22,411 nucleotides of DNA from CAYVUI01 sp964454745 (GCA_964454745.1 CAYVUI010000075.1:1-22411), one strand, 5' to 3'; shown: positions 1-5,860, numbered from the stretch's first letter. The notes: a model not told the origin generated them from the letters alone. Numbers and translations are program-made.

Positions 1-28
1 GGAATGAAAGGAGTCTGATACCTGCAGG

Positions 29-96
29 GAACTTCTCTTCCTGTTCTTCATGAGCTTCATGGTAAAAAAATACTCACCATGAAGGAATTGAAGTTC
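29..96. repeat. Nested inverted repeat upstream of the DUF3592 gene
   Basis: CTTCATGGT at 55-63 is a perfect inverted repeat of ACCATGAAG at 76-84, with an A-rich 12-nt loop. Outside it, GAACTTC (29-35) pairs with GAAGTTC (90-96), leaving an asymmetric internal loop. There is no U-tract directly after it, so it is not a typical intrinsic terminator for a gene ending to the left. It could be a leader structure or operator of the following gene. The rest of 1-174 holds nothing I recognise; a short frame ending in TGA at 16-18 could be the tail of an upstream gene. Confidence 0.4.
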
Positions 97-174
97 TTGA
101 AGGTTATAATTGCTTTTATCTACGTGACTGTAAAATAAAACAGCATAAAATTATTTTGATGGGATCATAAAGAC

Positions 175-900
175 ATGGAAAAGGCCACGAAGGTCCTCAT
201 ATTTTTCTATTGTATTGCTGCAATTCTGTTGATAGGTATGTTGTATGCGGCTTTTGGGGCATATAAACAACACATCACACATAATGAATGTAAATGTATA
301 AATAACGCTACGATTGTTCGGGGTGAAATTACAAGTGAGATAGAGGGTTCTTCACTTAAAAATACAAAAAGGTATAAATATTGTGCGAAGATAAACTTTG
401 AATATAAAATAGGAAACAAGATATATGTGAGTGACCGTTATTCTGTCAGTGGGCTTACAAGAACATTTTATAAAAAAGCAGAGGCTCAAGAGTTTTTAAA
501 GAAGTATCCTATTGGAAAGAAAATGAAGGCATACTATCATCCGAGTTCGCCACAGGAAGCTTTTCTTATAAATGAACTTGAGTTTGATTTTTGCACATAT
601 ATCCTTCTTTTCAATACATTTTCTTTTTTAATTGTAGGGTTTTGTTTTCTTGTTGAGCAGGATATGGACAAGGGGTTTGGCTTTATAAAACGTACAGGAT
701 TATGTGTATGGTGGTTCTTAGTAGGTTTTTTGTGCTTTGGTTACTATTTTATTTACGCCCAAAGCATTGCCACTGGGGTTGTTTATGCTTCTGTTGTATA
801 TGGGATATTGGGTTGCGTTGGAGCCTACTTATTGTTTTCGTCCCCGATGTTTGCAAATTCAAAGGAAGCCAAGAACATCTATGAACTTAGAGAGAATTAA
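175..900 (+). CDS. DUF3592-like membrane protein
   Basis: A 241-residue protein of unknown function. An N-terminal membrane helix (about residues 7-28) is followed by an extracytoplasmic domain of about 100 residues, then three hydrophobic segments (about 138-160, 176-196 and 201-222). The soluble part has the DUF3592 pattern: a Y-x-x-x-I-x-F-E-Y strand, a V-S-D-R-Y-S-V segment, an alternating A-E-A-Q-E-F-L-K-K-Y-P-I-G-K-K helix-turn, and A-Y-Y-H-P-S-S-P-Q-E-A-F-L near residues 119-131. The family has no established biochemical role. The gene is clearly more AT-rich than everything to its right and stands alone, with convergent unrelated genes downstream, so it may have been acquired by transfer (inference). 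ATG at 175 starts the helix directly; no strong Shine-Dalgarno is visible (GGGATC lies about 10 nt upstream). Family call moderately sure. Confidence 0.7.
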   Translation: MEKATKVLIFFYCIAAILLIGMLYAAFGAYKQHITHNECKCINNATIVRGEITSEIEGSSLKNTKRYKYCAKINFEYKIGNKIYVSDRYSVSGLTRTFYKKAEAQEFLKKYPIGKKMKAYYHPSSPQEAFLINELEFDFCTYILLFNTFSFLIVGFCFLVEQDMDKGFGFIKRTGLCVWWFLVGFLCFGYYFIYAQSIATGVVYASVVYGILGCVGAYLLFSSPMFANSKEAKNIYELREN

Positions 901-923
901 ATGAGACGGGCTTACTCTGTAAT

Positions 924-958
924 AGGGATAAAAAAAGTTCCTGACCATAAAAATCCCT
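924..958. terminator. Weak hairpin downstream of the DUF3592 gene
   Basis: AGGGAT at 924-929 pairs with ATCCCT at 953-958 across a 23-nt A-rich loop, followed by TTCTTTA. The short stem and long loop make it a weak candidate terminator. The rest of 901-1074 lies between convergent genes. It also contains TTTAAC-AGC-GTTAAA at 1038-1052, a compact palindrome that could end the minus-strand gene at 1075. Confidence 0.25.
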
Positions 959-1074
959 TTCTTTACTTATCATAATACTGGTAGTGATATTTCGTCAAGA
1001 AAGTTCTTCTCTCTATAATTATTGGGCTTTTTGAGCTTTTAACAGCGTTAAATGGAGCCATTTTTTGGGTTAGG

Positions 1075-1902
1075 CTACTGAACAAACGGGGGTTCGCCCT
1101 GGATTTCGGCAATAATGTCCAGTGCCTTTTGCACGTTATCCTTTTCGCCCCGGAAGACGAGCCGTACCGAACCTTCCGCCCCGCCGATTCCGCCGGCGGC
1201 CTGATGGAATGCCTCCACATCTGCGAGGGCCTTTAGGGCCTCGATCTCGGTAAAAATGTCGCCGTTTAGCAGGAACATGGAGTAGACGGTGTTTAGCTGT
1301 TCAGCCGGTTCCTGCGACATGTTGACGATATCGACTATGTCGCCTGCGATTTGCTTTTCGAGCCCGACGGGGATGATCAGGTGCGCCTTGCGGGCGACAC
1401 TGTAAGGAAAGACCGTGCCCGTGGTCCCGGCCGAGCGGCTGCCGATCAGCACACCGGCGAGTTTTTTGTTATAGTCGAGCGCGTTGGCGCCCTTGAGTAC
1501 GACATCGCCGGGTTCGAGCTTTTCGACGGCCTGATCGAGTGTCATCTCTTTTTCCCATTTGCCGTTTACAAAAATGATCTCGCCGATCCCGGCGCCGGCC
1601 TCGAGTTTTTTGCCGCCCTTTTCCGGGTACACCCTGCCAAGCAGGAAGGAAGCATTGTCGATTTTCTGGCCGGTCAATTCTTCGGCGACATACACGTTCG
1701 TCGTGCCCTTGCAGATGATGACCATGCCTTCGTTCATCGCATTTTTGACCTTGTCCGATTCGGCGATGCCCCTGGCGATGAGCCTCTTGCTCTCGGCCAC
1801 GGTCAAAACCGCCTGCGCCTGGAAAACTTTTCCCTTGCCGGGCCAGAAATTAACCGCCCCCGCTACTGCCATTGTAAGTGTAAGCAAAGCTATCCCTTTC
1901 AT
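1075..1902 (-). CDS. Secreted or membrane-anchored protein of unknown function
   Basis: A 275-residue protein I cannot assign to a family. The first 16 residues (MKGIALLTLTMAVAGA) are hydrophobic like a signal peptide or anchor, but no clean cleavage site follows. The remainder looks like a folded alpha/beta protein: glycine-rich turns G-A-G-I-G-E-I-I-F-V-N-G (about 103-114), E-P-G-D-V-V-L-K-G-A-N-A-L-D-Y (about 130-144) and G-S-R-S-A-G-T-T-G-T (about 154-163). It ends in a ferredoxin-like segment with G-G-I-G-G-A-E-G-S-V-R-L-V-F. The start is supported by the purine-rich AAAGGAAAGGAAACG just upstream and by a near-consensus promoter at 1952-1980. It is divergent from the small thioredoxin-fold gene at 2073. 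Because the conserved-looking part begins near residue 31, the leader could be a lineage-specific extension. Coding status is sure; function unknown. Confidence 0.75.
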   Translation of the reverse strand: MKGIALLTLTMAVAGAVNFWPGKGKVFQAQAVLTVAESKRLIARGIAESDKVKNAMNEGMVIICKGTTNVYVAEELTGQKIDNASFLLGRVYPEKGGKKLEAGAGIGEIIFVNGKWEKEMTLDQAVEKLEPGDVVLKGANALDYNKKLAGVLIGSRSAGTTGTVFPYSVARKAHLIIPVGLEKQIAGDIVDIVNMSQEPAEQLNTVYSMFLLNGDIFTEIEALKALADVEAFHQAAGGIGGAEGSVRLVFRGEKDNVQKALDIIAEIQGEPPFVQ

Positions 1903-1951
1903 CGTTTCCTTTCCTTTATCCCTTTTAATATCTTCAACGTGCGTAACCCTG

Positions 1952-1980
1952 TTTATATCATTTCACCGTGCGGATGTAAA
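1952..1980 (-). promoter_or_regulatory. Sigma-70-type promoter for the gene at 1075-1902
   Basis: On the minus strand TTTACA (1980-1975) is followed after exactly 17 bases by TATAAA (1957-1952), close to the -35/-10 consensus. A start near 1945 would give a leader of about 43 nt that includes the AAAGGAAAGGAAACG ribosome-binding region. Confidence 0.6.
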
Positions 1981-2037
1981 GGTCACGGTTGGAAAAACCG
2001 GCAAATGTATGTCGTGAATGTGAGCAATGTGTGATAT

Positions 2038-2066
2038 TTGTTTTCGCGGGCGGGTTTTGGTAGAAT
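2038..2066 (+). promoter_or_regulatory. Sigma-70-type promoter, probably giving a leaderless mRNA
   Basis: TTGTTT (2038-2043), a 17-base spacer and TAGAAT (2061-2066). The expected transcription start about seven bases downstream falls on or next to the ATG at 2073. The mRNA would then have almost no leader, and the nearby TGAGG would not be transcribed. Confidence 0.5.
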
Positions 2067-2072
2067 GAGGTC

Positions 2073-2360
2073 ATGATACAGTTTTTCAGAACGAAAAAGT
2101 GCCCGCGCTGCCGGGAGATCGAAGAAGCGATCCGGGATTTGTGCCTTGCCCATGAGGTTGTGATTGTGGATGAGGGTAGGGATTTACCGGAATCGGTGCC
2201 GGCGGGGACGAAACCGCCCTTTTTGATCGACAATGGCGAGTTGATCGTCGGCAGCGGGAAGATTACCGAGCATTTGTCAGAACTGGAGGCATTTAAGGAG
2301 CTGTGGTACAAGTTCCAGTCCGATGCGTGTTATTGCGATGACTCCGGCGAGGCAGAGTGA
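2073..2360 (+). CDS. Small thioredoxin/glutaredoxin-fold protein with CPRC motif
   Basis: A 95-residue cytoplasmic protein with the N-terminal strand M-I-Q-F-F and the redox motif C10-P-R-C13, as in glutaredoxin-like proteins. A helix (about 14-27), the strand E-V-V-I-V-D, and T-K-P-P-F-L near residues 46-51, the position of the cis-proline loop, all fit the fold. It is likely a thiol-disulfide oxidoreductase or metal/thiol carrier; substrate unknown. The C-terminus carries an extra C-Y-C pair (about 87-89) that could bind metal or form a second disulfide. It is transcribed divergently from 1902. Its last 31 bases overlap the 3' end of the convergent membrane-protein gene, so the two transcripts are antisense to each other at their ends. 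Confidence 0.75.
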   Translation: MIQFFRTKKCPRCREIEEAIRDLCLAHEVVIVDEGRDLPESVPAGTKPPFLIDNGELIVGSGKITEHLSELEAFKELWYKFQSDACYCDDSGEAE

Positions 2361-3163
2361 TCCTCATGCGGGGGATTCGGTTCCGTCAAATTTTCAGCTT
2401 GAGGTGTTGGTTCTTCAGGGGCGATGAGTTTTGCCCGGCGGTACTTTTCGCGCAGGTAGAGCAGGATGATGCCCGGTCCAAAGGCCCAGATCAAGACCGT
2501 TCCAGCCAGGATCAGCGTCGTATAACTGCCGCGGCAGCAGTAGCAATCCCGCTGGCGAGCCGCCCAGACGTGCACGGGCACAGCGATCATCACTTCTAAA
2601 ATGCTGCCGGCGATCAGCCCGCGGATCATTTTGCCAAGCTGGGTATAGCGGTCGCCCTGCCGCCAGTAGATGAAGAAGATCCACGACCAGGCGATCCAGA
2701 GGACGAACATGGTGCCGTACAGAATGGAGTACTTCGCGGCGTTGCTGTCCATTCCCATAAAGGCCTCCCACCAGTTGGGCAGTTCCATAATCAGCGAGAT
2801 CGCACCGATGGTCAGCAGCGTAGACATCAACCCCGCGGAGATCACGCTGGAACGCAGGGGGCGGCCCTCCTGGGTCAGTTTGGCCTTCCAGCCCTTGGCC
2901 GGCCGCAGAAAGGCCCACTGGAGCAATAAAAAGATGCCCGCGATCAGTACGAAATTAATGAGGTAGCCCCCGGTCATTTTAAAGGCGTCTACTCCCGGGA
3001 TGATCAGCGGGGTTCCAAGCAGACCGGCGGGATCGATACCGAATATTTCGAGATCCTCAAACAGCGGCAGCAGGGTCCAGGTCAGGCCCGTGATGGTAAA
3101 AAGCAGGCCGAGGATCAGTAATACATGGCGGAATCGATAGGCTTTGCTTTGTGCGGATGTCAT
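2330..3163 (-). CDS. Six-helix integral membrane protein, function unknown
   Basis: A 277-residue protein starting M-T-S-A-Q-S-K. This start is preferred over an upstream one at 3235 because GGGGGC lies directly before it and the longer form would run into the ATPase gene. Six hydrophobic helices are visible: F-R-H-V-L-L-I-L-G-L-L-F, Y-L-I-N-F-V-L-I-A-G-I-F, S-V-I-S-A-G-L-M-S-T-L-L, Y-S-I-L-Y-G-T-M-F-V-L-W, L-I-A-G-S-I-L-E-V-M-I-A and T-L-I-L-A-G-T-V-L-I-W-A-F-G-P-G. Between helices 5 and 6 sits R-Q-R-D-C-Y-C-C-R-G, a compact cysteine cluster that suggests metal or heme/redox chemistry at the membrane surface (inference). The tail is hydrophilic, Pro/Glu-rich and probably disordered. It lies 34 bp downstream of the ATPase gene on the same strand, possibly co-transcribed. 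Confidence 0.7.
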   Translation of the reverse strand: MTSAQSKAYRFRHVLLILGLLFTITGLTWTLLPLFEDLEIFGIDPAGLLGTPLIIPGVDAFKMTGGYLINFVLIAGIFLLLQWAFLRPAKGWKAKLTQEGRPLRSSVISAGLMSTLLTIGAISLIMELPNWWEAFMGMDSNAAKYSILYGTMFVLWIAWSWIFFIYWRQGDRYTQLGKMIRGLIAGSILEVMIAVPVHVWAARQRDCYCCRGSYTTLILAGTVLIWAFGPGIILLYLREKYRRAKLIAPEEPTPQAENLTEPNPPHEDHSASPESSQ

Positions 3164-3197
3164 AAATGCCCCCTTTCTTTTAAACCAACCGACGATT

Positions 3198-4421
3198 TTA
3201 CAGTATAGTAACCGGCAAAGCGAGGTTATTTTCATCCAGCGGCAGAGCCTTGGAAGTCATGGAAATCACCGCACCTTTTCCGATGGGCTGTTTCAGTTTT
3301 TCGAGGACGGAAAAGTGCTTTATCCAGTCTTTTGCCGGGGATCCGCTTTTCTTGATTTCAACGGGGTAGAGTGTCTGGTTTTGTTCAAAGAGCAGGTCAA
3401 TCTCTTTTTTGTCTTTGTCGCGGTAATAATACATCAGCGGCTCACGGCCTGCGTGCCAGTGGCTTTTGAGGATTTCGTTGAATACATAGGTTTCAAAGAT
3501 CGCCCCGGCCATAGCGCCGGCTTCGAGGGTCTGGGGGCTTTCCCACTGGGTCAAATAGCTGCACAGGCCTGTATCGAGAAAATACAGTTTGGGTGTTTTA
3601 ATCGCACGTTTGGTCCGGTTCGTCGAGTAAGGCTGCAGCAGGAAGACCTGAAAGCTCGCCTGGAGGATAGAGAGCCATTTTTTTGCTGTCGGAATACTGA
3701 TGTCGGTATCCCTTGCCAGGTCCGAGAGGTTCAGCATCTGGGCGGTGCGGGCGGCGCACGCGCGTATAAATCTCAGGAAGTCATTTTCATCACCAACCTG
3801 GGCCAGGTCGCGTACATCCCGCTGGAGATAGGTCTGGAGGTAGGAACTGTAGTACAGATCACGGTTTTTGGCTTGGCCGGCAATCAGGGCGGGGAAGCTG
3901 CCCAGCCAGATACGCTCGAATACGGCTTGCAGGTTTGGGGGCAGGGCCAGCGGCATTCTGGATTCCAAAGCTTCATCTTGCGGCAGGAACGGATTGGCCT
4001 CGATTGCGAAACGTTCGCATTCCCTCTGAGAAAAGCCTAGCATATTCAGGATGCCCACGCGGCCGGCGAGCGTTTCGGAGATGCCCTTCATCATCAGGAA
4101 CTGCTGGGAGCCGGTCAGCCAGTATTCGCCTGTTTTGCCGGACTGGTCAACGGCCATTTTAATATATGGCATCAGGTTGGGGGCGTACTGGATCTCGTCG
4201 ATCAGTAAAGGCGGCTGGTATCGGTTCATGAACAGTTCAGGGTCGTCATTGGCCAGCGAGCGGGTTGCGGGGTCGTCAAGGGTGACGTATTTGCGGGATT
4301 GTTCGCAGATATGGCGAAGAAATGTTGTTTTTCCGACCTGCCTGGGGCCTGTAAGTAATAGTACAGGGAATTGCAATGAGGCTTCGACCCAGACGGTTTT
4401 TAAGGTTCTCTCGTAGTACAT
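3198..4421 (-). CDS. AAA_14 / DUF4143 family ATPase
   Basis: A 407-residue member of the AAA_14-DUF4143 family of P-loop ATPases. Seen: Walker A G-P-R-Q-V-G-K-T at 25-32, Walker B L-L-I-D-E-I-Q at 72-78 and the sensor-like W-L-T-G-S-Q-Q-F-L near 120. A helical region with T-Y-L-Q-R-D-V-R-D-L is followed by the C-terminal DUF4143 part. That part contains E-I-D (340-342) and V-E-I-K (354-357), spaced like a PD-(D/E)xK nuclease-fold core. These proteins are widespread and often scattered singly; their biological role is not settled. The upstream region carries two near-identical palindromes (4432-4464 and 4495-4527), the first ending only about 10 nt before the ATG. No strong Shine-Dalgarno is visible, so translation may depend on that structure. 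No toxin, antitoxin or nuclease partner is adjacent. Confidence 0.9.
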   Translation of the reverse strand: MYYERTLKTVWVEASLQFPVLLLTGPRQVGKTTFLRHICEQSRKYVTLDDPATRSLANDDPELFMNRYQPPLLIDEIQYAPNLMPYIKMAVDQSGKTGEYWLTGSQQFLMMKGISETLAGRVGILNMLGFSQRECERFAIEANPFLPQDEALESRMPLALPPNLQAVFERIWLGSFPALIAGQAKNRDLYYSSYLQTYLQRDVRDLAQVGDENDFLRFIRACAARTAQMLNLSDLARDTDISIPTAKKWLSILQASFQVFLLQPYSTNRTKRAIKTPKLYFLDTGLCSYLTQWESPQTLEAGAMAGAIFETYVFNEILKSHWHAGREPLMYYYRDKDKKEIDLLFEQNQTLYPVEIKKSGSPAKDWIKHFSVLEKLKQPIGKGAVISMTSKALPLDENNLALPVTIL

Positions 4422-4431
4422 TTCATTGTTT

Positions 4432-4464
4432 CGACTAATTTAAACTTGGGCTTTAGAATAGTCG
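4432..4464 (-). repeat. 33-bp palindrome, copy 1 (proximal to ATPase start)
   Basis: A 13-bp arm CGACTAATTTAAA, a 7-bp centre and the arm TTTAGAATAGTCG (11 of 13 positions complementary). It lies 10 bp upstream of the ATG of the AAA_14 ATPase. It matches copy 2 in arm length, spacer length and sequence. Candidate operator for autoregulation, or a leader hairpin that hides the start site. Confidence 0.7.
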
Positions 4465-4494
4465 GAATATGCAGGTTTTGTCAAGAAAAAAGTC

Positions 4495-4527
4495 CGACTA
4501 TTTTAAAGTTTGGATTTAGATTAGTCG
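4495..4527 (-). repeat. 33-bp palindrome, copy 2 (distal)
   Basis: A 13-bp arm CGACTATTTTAAA, a 7-bp centre and the arm TTTAGATTAGTCG. It has the same 13-7-13 geometry as copy 1, offset by 63 bp (about six helical turns). Both copies share CGACTA...TTTAAA arms, and on the minus strand a conserved CC-x-AA centre. Confidence 0.7.
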
Positions 4528-4869
4528 GGTTTTGGTGATAAAGGGAAAATGTGCAGTTCTGGTGAATTTCGGCTGGGTGGAGAGTATTGCATTTGTGTCC
4601 TACTGTGACAGAAATACAAAGCGGGGGGTAAGTGCGTGTATTCAAAGGGGTTGAGTGAGATAATCCGCCTGGGGGTGTGACAAAAGTACAATGTGCCGGC
4701 CCGGGGCGATATTGAGACTGTTGGAAAAAAGCGCACCTGTAAGTGCTTGCATAATAAGCAATTATAAAAATTATAAATTTATCGGACGCCCTGGCACGCG
4801 GATTGTTTATGTATACCGGTGTTAAGCAATTGAGAAAAAAGCAAAAAACAGACAGCAAGGCAGACAGAG
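4528..4869. other. Intergenic region between ATPase and pseudo-receiver genes
   Basis: No credible gene. The open frames on the minus strand here lack ribosome-binding sites and family resemblance. It contains two copies of TGTGACARAARTACAA (4604-4619 and 4676-4691), 72 bp apart. An AT-rich block at 4751-4782 and a sigma-54-like promoter at 4792-4807 follow. The two repeats sit about 115-190 bp upstream of that promoter, where enhancer-binding activators usually act; this link is inference. Confidence 0.4.
4792..4807 (+). promoter_or_regulatory. Sigma-54-like (-24/-12) promoter candidate
   Basis: TGGCACG-CGGA-TTGTT matches the sigma-54 consensus TGGCACR-N4-TTGCW at every position except the -12 C, which is T. 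Spacing between the GG and the TTG element is exact. Transcription would start near 4818, giving a leader of about 52 nt for the gene at 4870. The -12 GC is normally strongly conserved, so this could be weak or coincidental. Confidence 0.4.
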
Positions 4870-5316
4870 ATGATCGTTGACAAAATAAGAATTATGGCGG
4901 TGGGTTTGGCGGACAAGAGTGAGATCTTGCGTCGGCTGCCGGTGGAGGTTTTTGAGGCGTCGAGTGCTGGTGACGCGCTTAAGGTGCTCCGCGGTCAGGT
5001 GATTGAGATGCTTGTCAGCCGGTGGGATCTTCCGGATATGCCGGACGGCGGTTTCCTGGACAGGTATGTCCGCCTGGGTACGGGCAAGCCGACGGCGGCT
5101 TTTGTGGACCCGGCCCGTCCGGAGCAGGAAACGAAGGCTCGGCTGATGCGTGTGAGCCTGGTGCTGCCGGAAGATACCGATGAAGACCTGTTTTACGATG
5201 AAATTATGATGCTGCTGGGTGATCGGTACGGGATCGAGGTTTTTCGGCGAGAGTATGAAAAACTCCTGGCCGAGCAGGGACCGGCAGCGGAAGTGGTCAG
5301 CGGTTGTTCTTTATAA
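4870..5316 (+). CDS. Degenerate response-regulator receiver (pseudo-receiver) protein
   Basis: A 148-residue cytoplasmic protein resembling a CheY-like receiver domain. The segment L-V-S-R-W-D-L-P-D-M-P-D-G-G-F-L (48-63) lines up with the strand-3 motif L-x-x-D-W-N-M-P-x-M-D-G. The phospho-accepting aspartate position holds Arg51, and the N-terminal acidic pair is missing (I-M-A-V-G-L-A-D). A T-A-A-F-V-D-P segment (75-81) replaces the usual strand-5 K-P region, and L-V-L-P-E-D-T-D follows. It therefore probably cannot be phosphorylated normally and may act as a protein-binding adaptor (inference). A C-terminal helix (about 122-136) follows, with no DNA-binding domain. A sigma-54-like promoter lies upstream. 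The last codons and stop (5306-5316) belong to the first unit of the tandem RNA-like array, so the array may be this gene's 3' UTR. Confidence 0.65.
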   Translation: MIVDKIRIMAVGLADKSEILRRLPVEVFEASSAGDALKVLRGQVIEMLVSRWDLPDMPDGGFLDRYVRLGTGKPTAAFVDPARPEQETKARLMRVSLVLPEDTDEDLFYDEIMMLLGDRYGIEVFRREYEKLLAEQGPAAEVVSGCSL

Positions 5317-5552
5317 GTGAATAGCTCGATGGGATTGAAAGAGCTAACAATCTTCTTCTCATCTTCTCCAATAAGCTGGGTTTGTCNNNNNNNNNNNNNN
5401 NNNNNNNNNNNNNNNNNNNNNNNNNNNNNNNNNNNNNNNNNNNNNNNNNNNNNNNNNNNNNNNNNNNNNNNNNNNNNNNNNNNNNNAGTCAGTGATCGGC
5501 GATGGACCCAGCGCGAGTGCAAGCCGGCTGCGGCCGGATGAATATAGTGTGC
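5306..5552 (+). ncRNA. Array unit 1 (contains assembly gap)
   Basis: Hairpin 1: TAGCTC (5322-5327) with GAGCTA (5341-5346), fully Watson-Crick. Hairpin 2: GCTGGGTTTGTC (5375-5386) with GATGGACCCAGC (5501-5512), loop AGTCAGTGATCGGC; the N run sits between the left arm and the loop. Hairpin 3: CCGGC-TGCG-GCCGG (5524-5537), a C(UGCG)G tetraloop. The unit starts inside the 3' end of the pseudo-receiver gene. Confidence 0.55.
5387..5486. other. Assembly gap, 100 N
   Basis: Exactly 100 N, the usual placeholder for a gap of unknown size. The left flank ends in GGGTTTGTC and the right begins AGTCAGTGATCGG, which are contiguous in unit 2. The hidden sequence is therefore either nothing or a whole number of further units. 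Confidence 0.95.
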
Positions 5553-5700
5553 GTTCTTTATAAGTGAATAGCTCGATGAGGCGAAAGGGCTAATAATCTT
5601 CTTCTCATCTTCTCCAATAAGCTGGGTTTGTCAGTCAGTGATCGGCGATGGACCCAGCGCGAGTGCAAGCCGGCTGCGGCCGGATGACGATAGTATGTGT
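5553..5700 (+). ncRNA. Array unit 2 (complete structured-RNA candidate)
   Basis: Hairpin 1: TAGCTC (5569-5574) with GGGCTA (5587-5592), one U-G pair. Pyrimidine tract at 5597-5615. Hairpin 2: GCTGGGTTTGTC (5621-5632) with GATGGACCCAGC (5647-5658), 12 pairs including three G-U, loop AGTCAGTGATCGGC. Hairpin 3: CCGGC-TGCG-GCCGG (5670-5683). The G-U pairs would be A-C mismatches in a minus-strand RNA, so plus-strand transcription is indicated. I do not recognise it as a known RNA family. Confidence 0.6.
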
Positions 5701-5850
5701 GTTCTTTGTAAATGAATAGCTCGATGGGATTGCAAGGGCTAATAATCTTCTTCTCATCTTCTCCTCCAATAGTGGGTTTGATCGTCAGTCAGTGGTCGGT
5801 TGAACCCCACTGCGGGCAGACCGGTTTCGACCGGAAAAAATAGATATAAC
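5701..5850 (+). ncRNA. Array unit 3 (diverged, structure conserved)
   Basis: Hairpin 1: TAGCTC (5717-5722) with GGGCTA (5736-5741). Pyrimidine tract extended to ...TTCTCCTCC (5746-5767). Hairpin 2: AGTGGGTTTGATC (5771-5783) with GGTTGAACCCCACT (5798-5811), 13 pairs with one bulged C, loop GTCAGTCAGTGGTC. Compared with unit 2 the outer two pairs change on both sides (GC/GC to AG/CT). Hairpin 3: CCGGT-TTCG-ACCGG (5821-5834), where the closing C-G becomes U-A and the loop stays UNCG. These paired changes support RNA structure. The end of the unit is approximate. Confidence 0.6.
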
Positions 5851-5860
5851 TGGTGTGAGG

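Larger units (their letters stand above)
5306..5850 (+). repeat. Tandem array of about 147-bp structured units
   Basis: Three head-to-tail units start at GTTCTTT (5306, 5553 and 5701). Without the N run, units 1 and 2 are 147 and 148 bp and nearly identical; unit 3 is diverged. Each unit runs: a 6-bp hairpin, a pyrimidine tract (TCTTCTTCTCATCTTCTCC), a 12-13-bp hairpin with loop CAGTCAGTGRTC, and a CCGGY hairpin with a UNCG-type tetraloop. The real copy number is unknown because the assembly gap falls inside unit 1 at a position that joins seamlessly to the repeat. The stretch 5317-6111 has no protein-coding gene. It is not a CRISPR: units are long, adjacent, and not separated by unique spacers. 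Confidence 0.9.

Noticed and set aside
3144..4040. Open frame opposite the AAA_14 ATPase
   Set aside because: Antisense shadow of a gene with intact Walker motifs.
3198..4421. Defence island or toxin-antitoxin pair around the DUF4143 ATPase
   Set aside because: Neighbours are a membrane protein and an intergenic region; no nuclease, methylase, toxin or antitoxin is present.
4481..4858. Small minus-strand genes in the intergenic region
   Set aside because: Low-complexity peptides without ribosome-binding sites, crossing the palindromes and the promoter-like element.
5193..5541. Open frames running through the N gap on both strands
   Set aside because: They exist only because N is translated as unknown; the region is a structured non-coding repeat.
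5306..5850. CRISPR array
   Set aside because: Units are about 147 bp, directly adjacent and nearly identical throughout, with no unique spacers and no cas genes.
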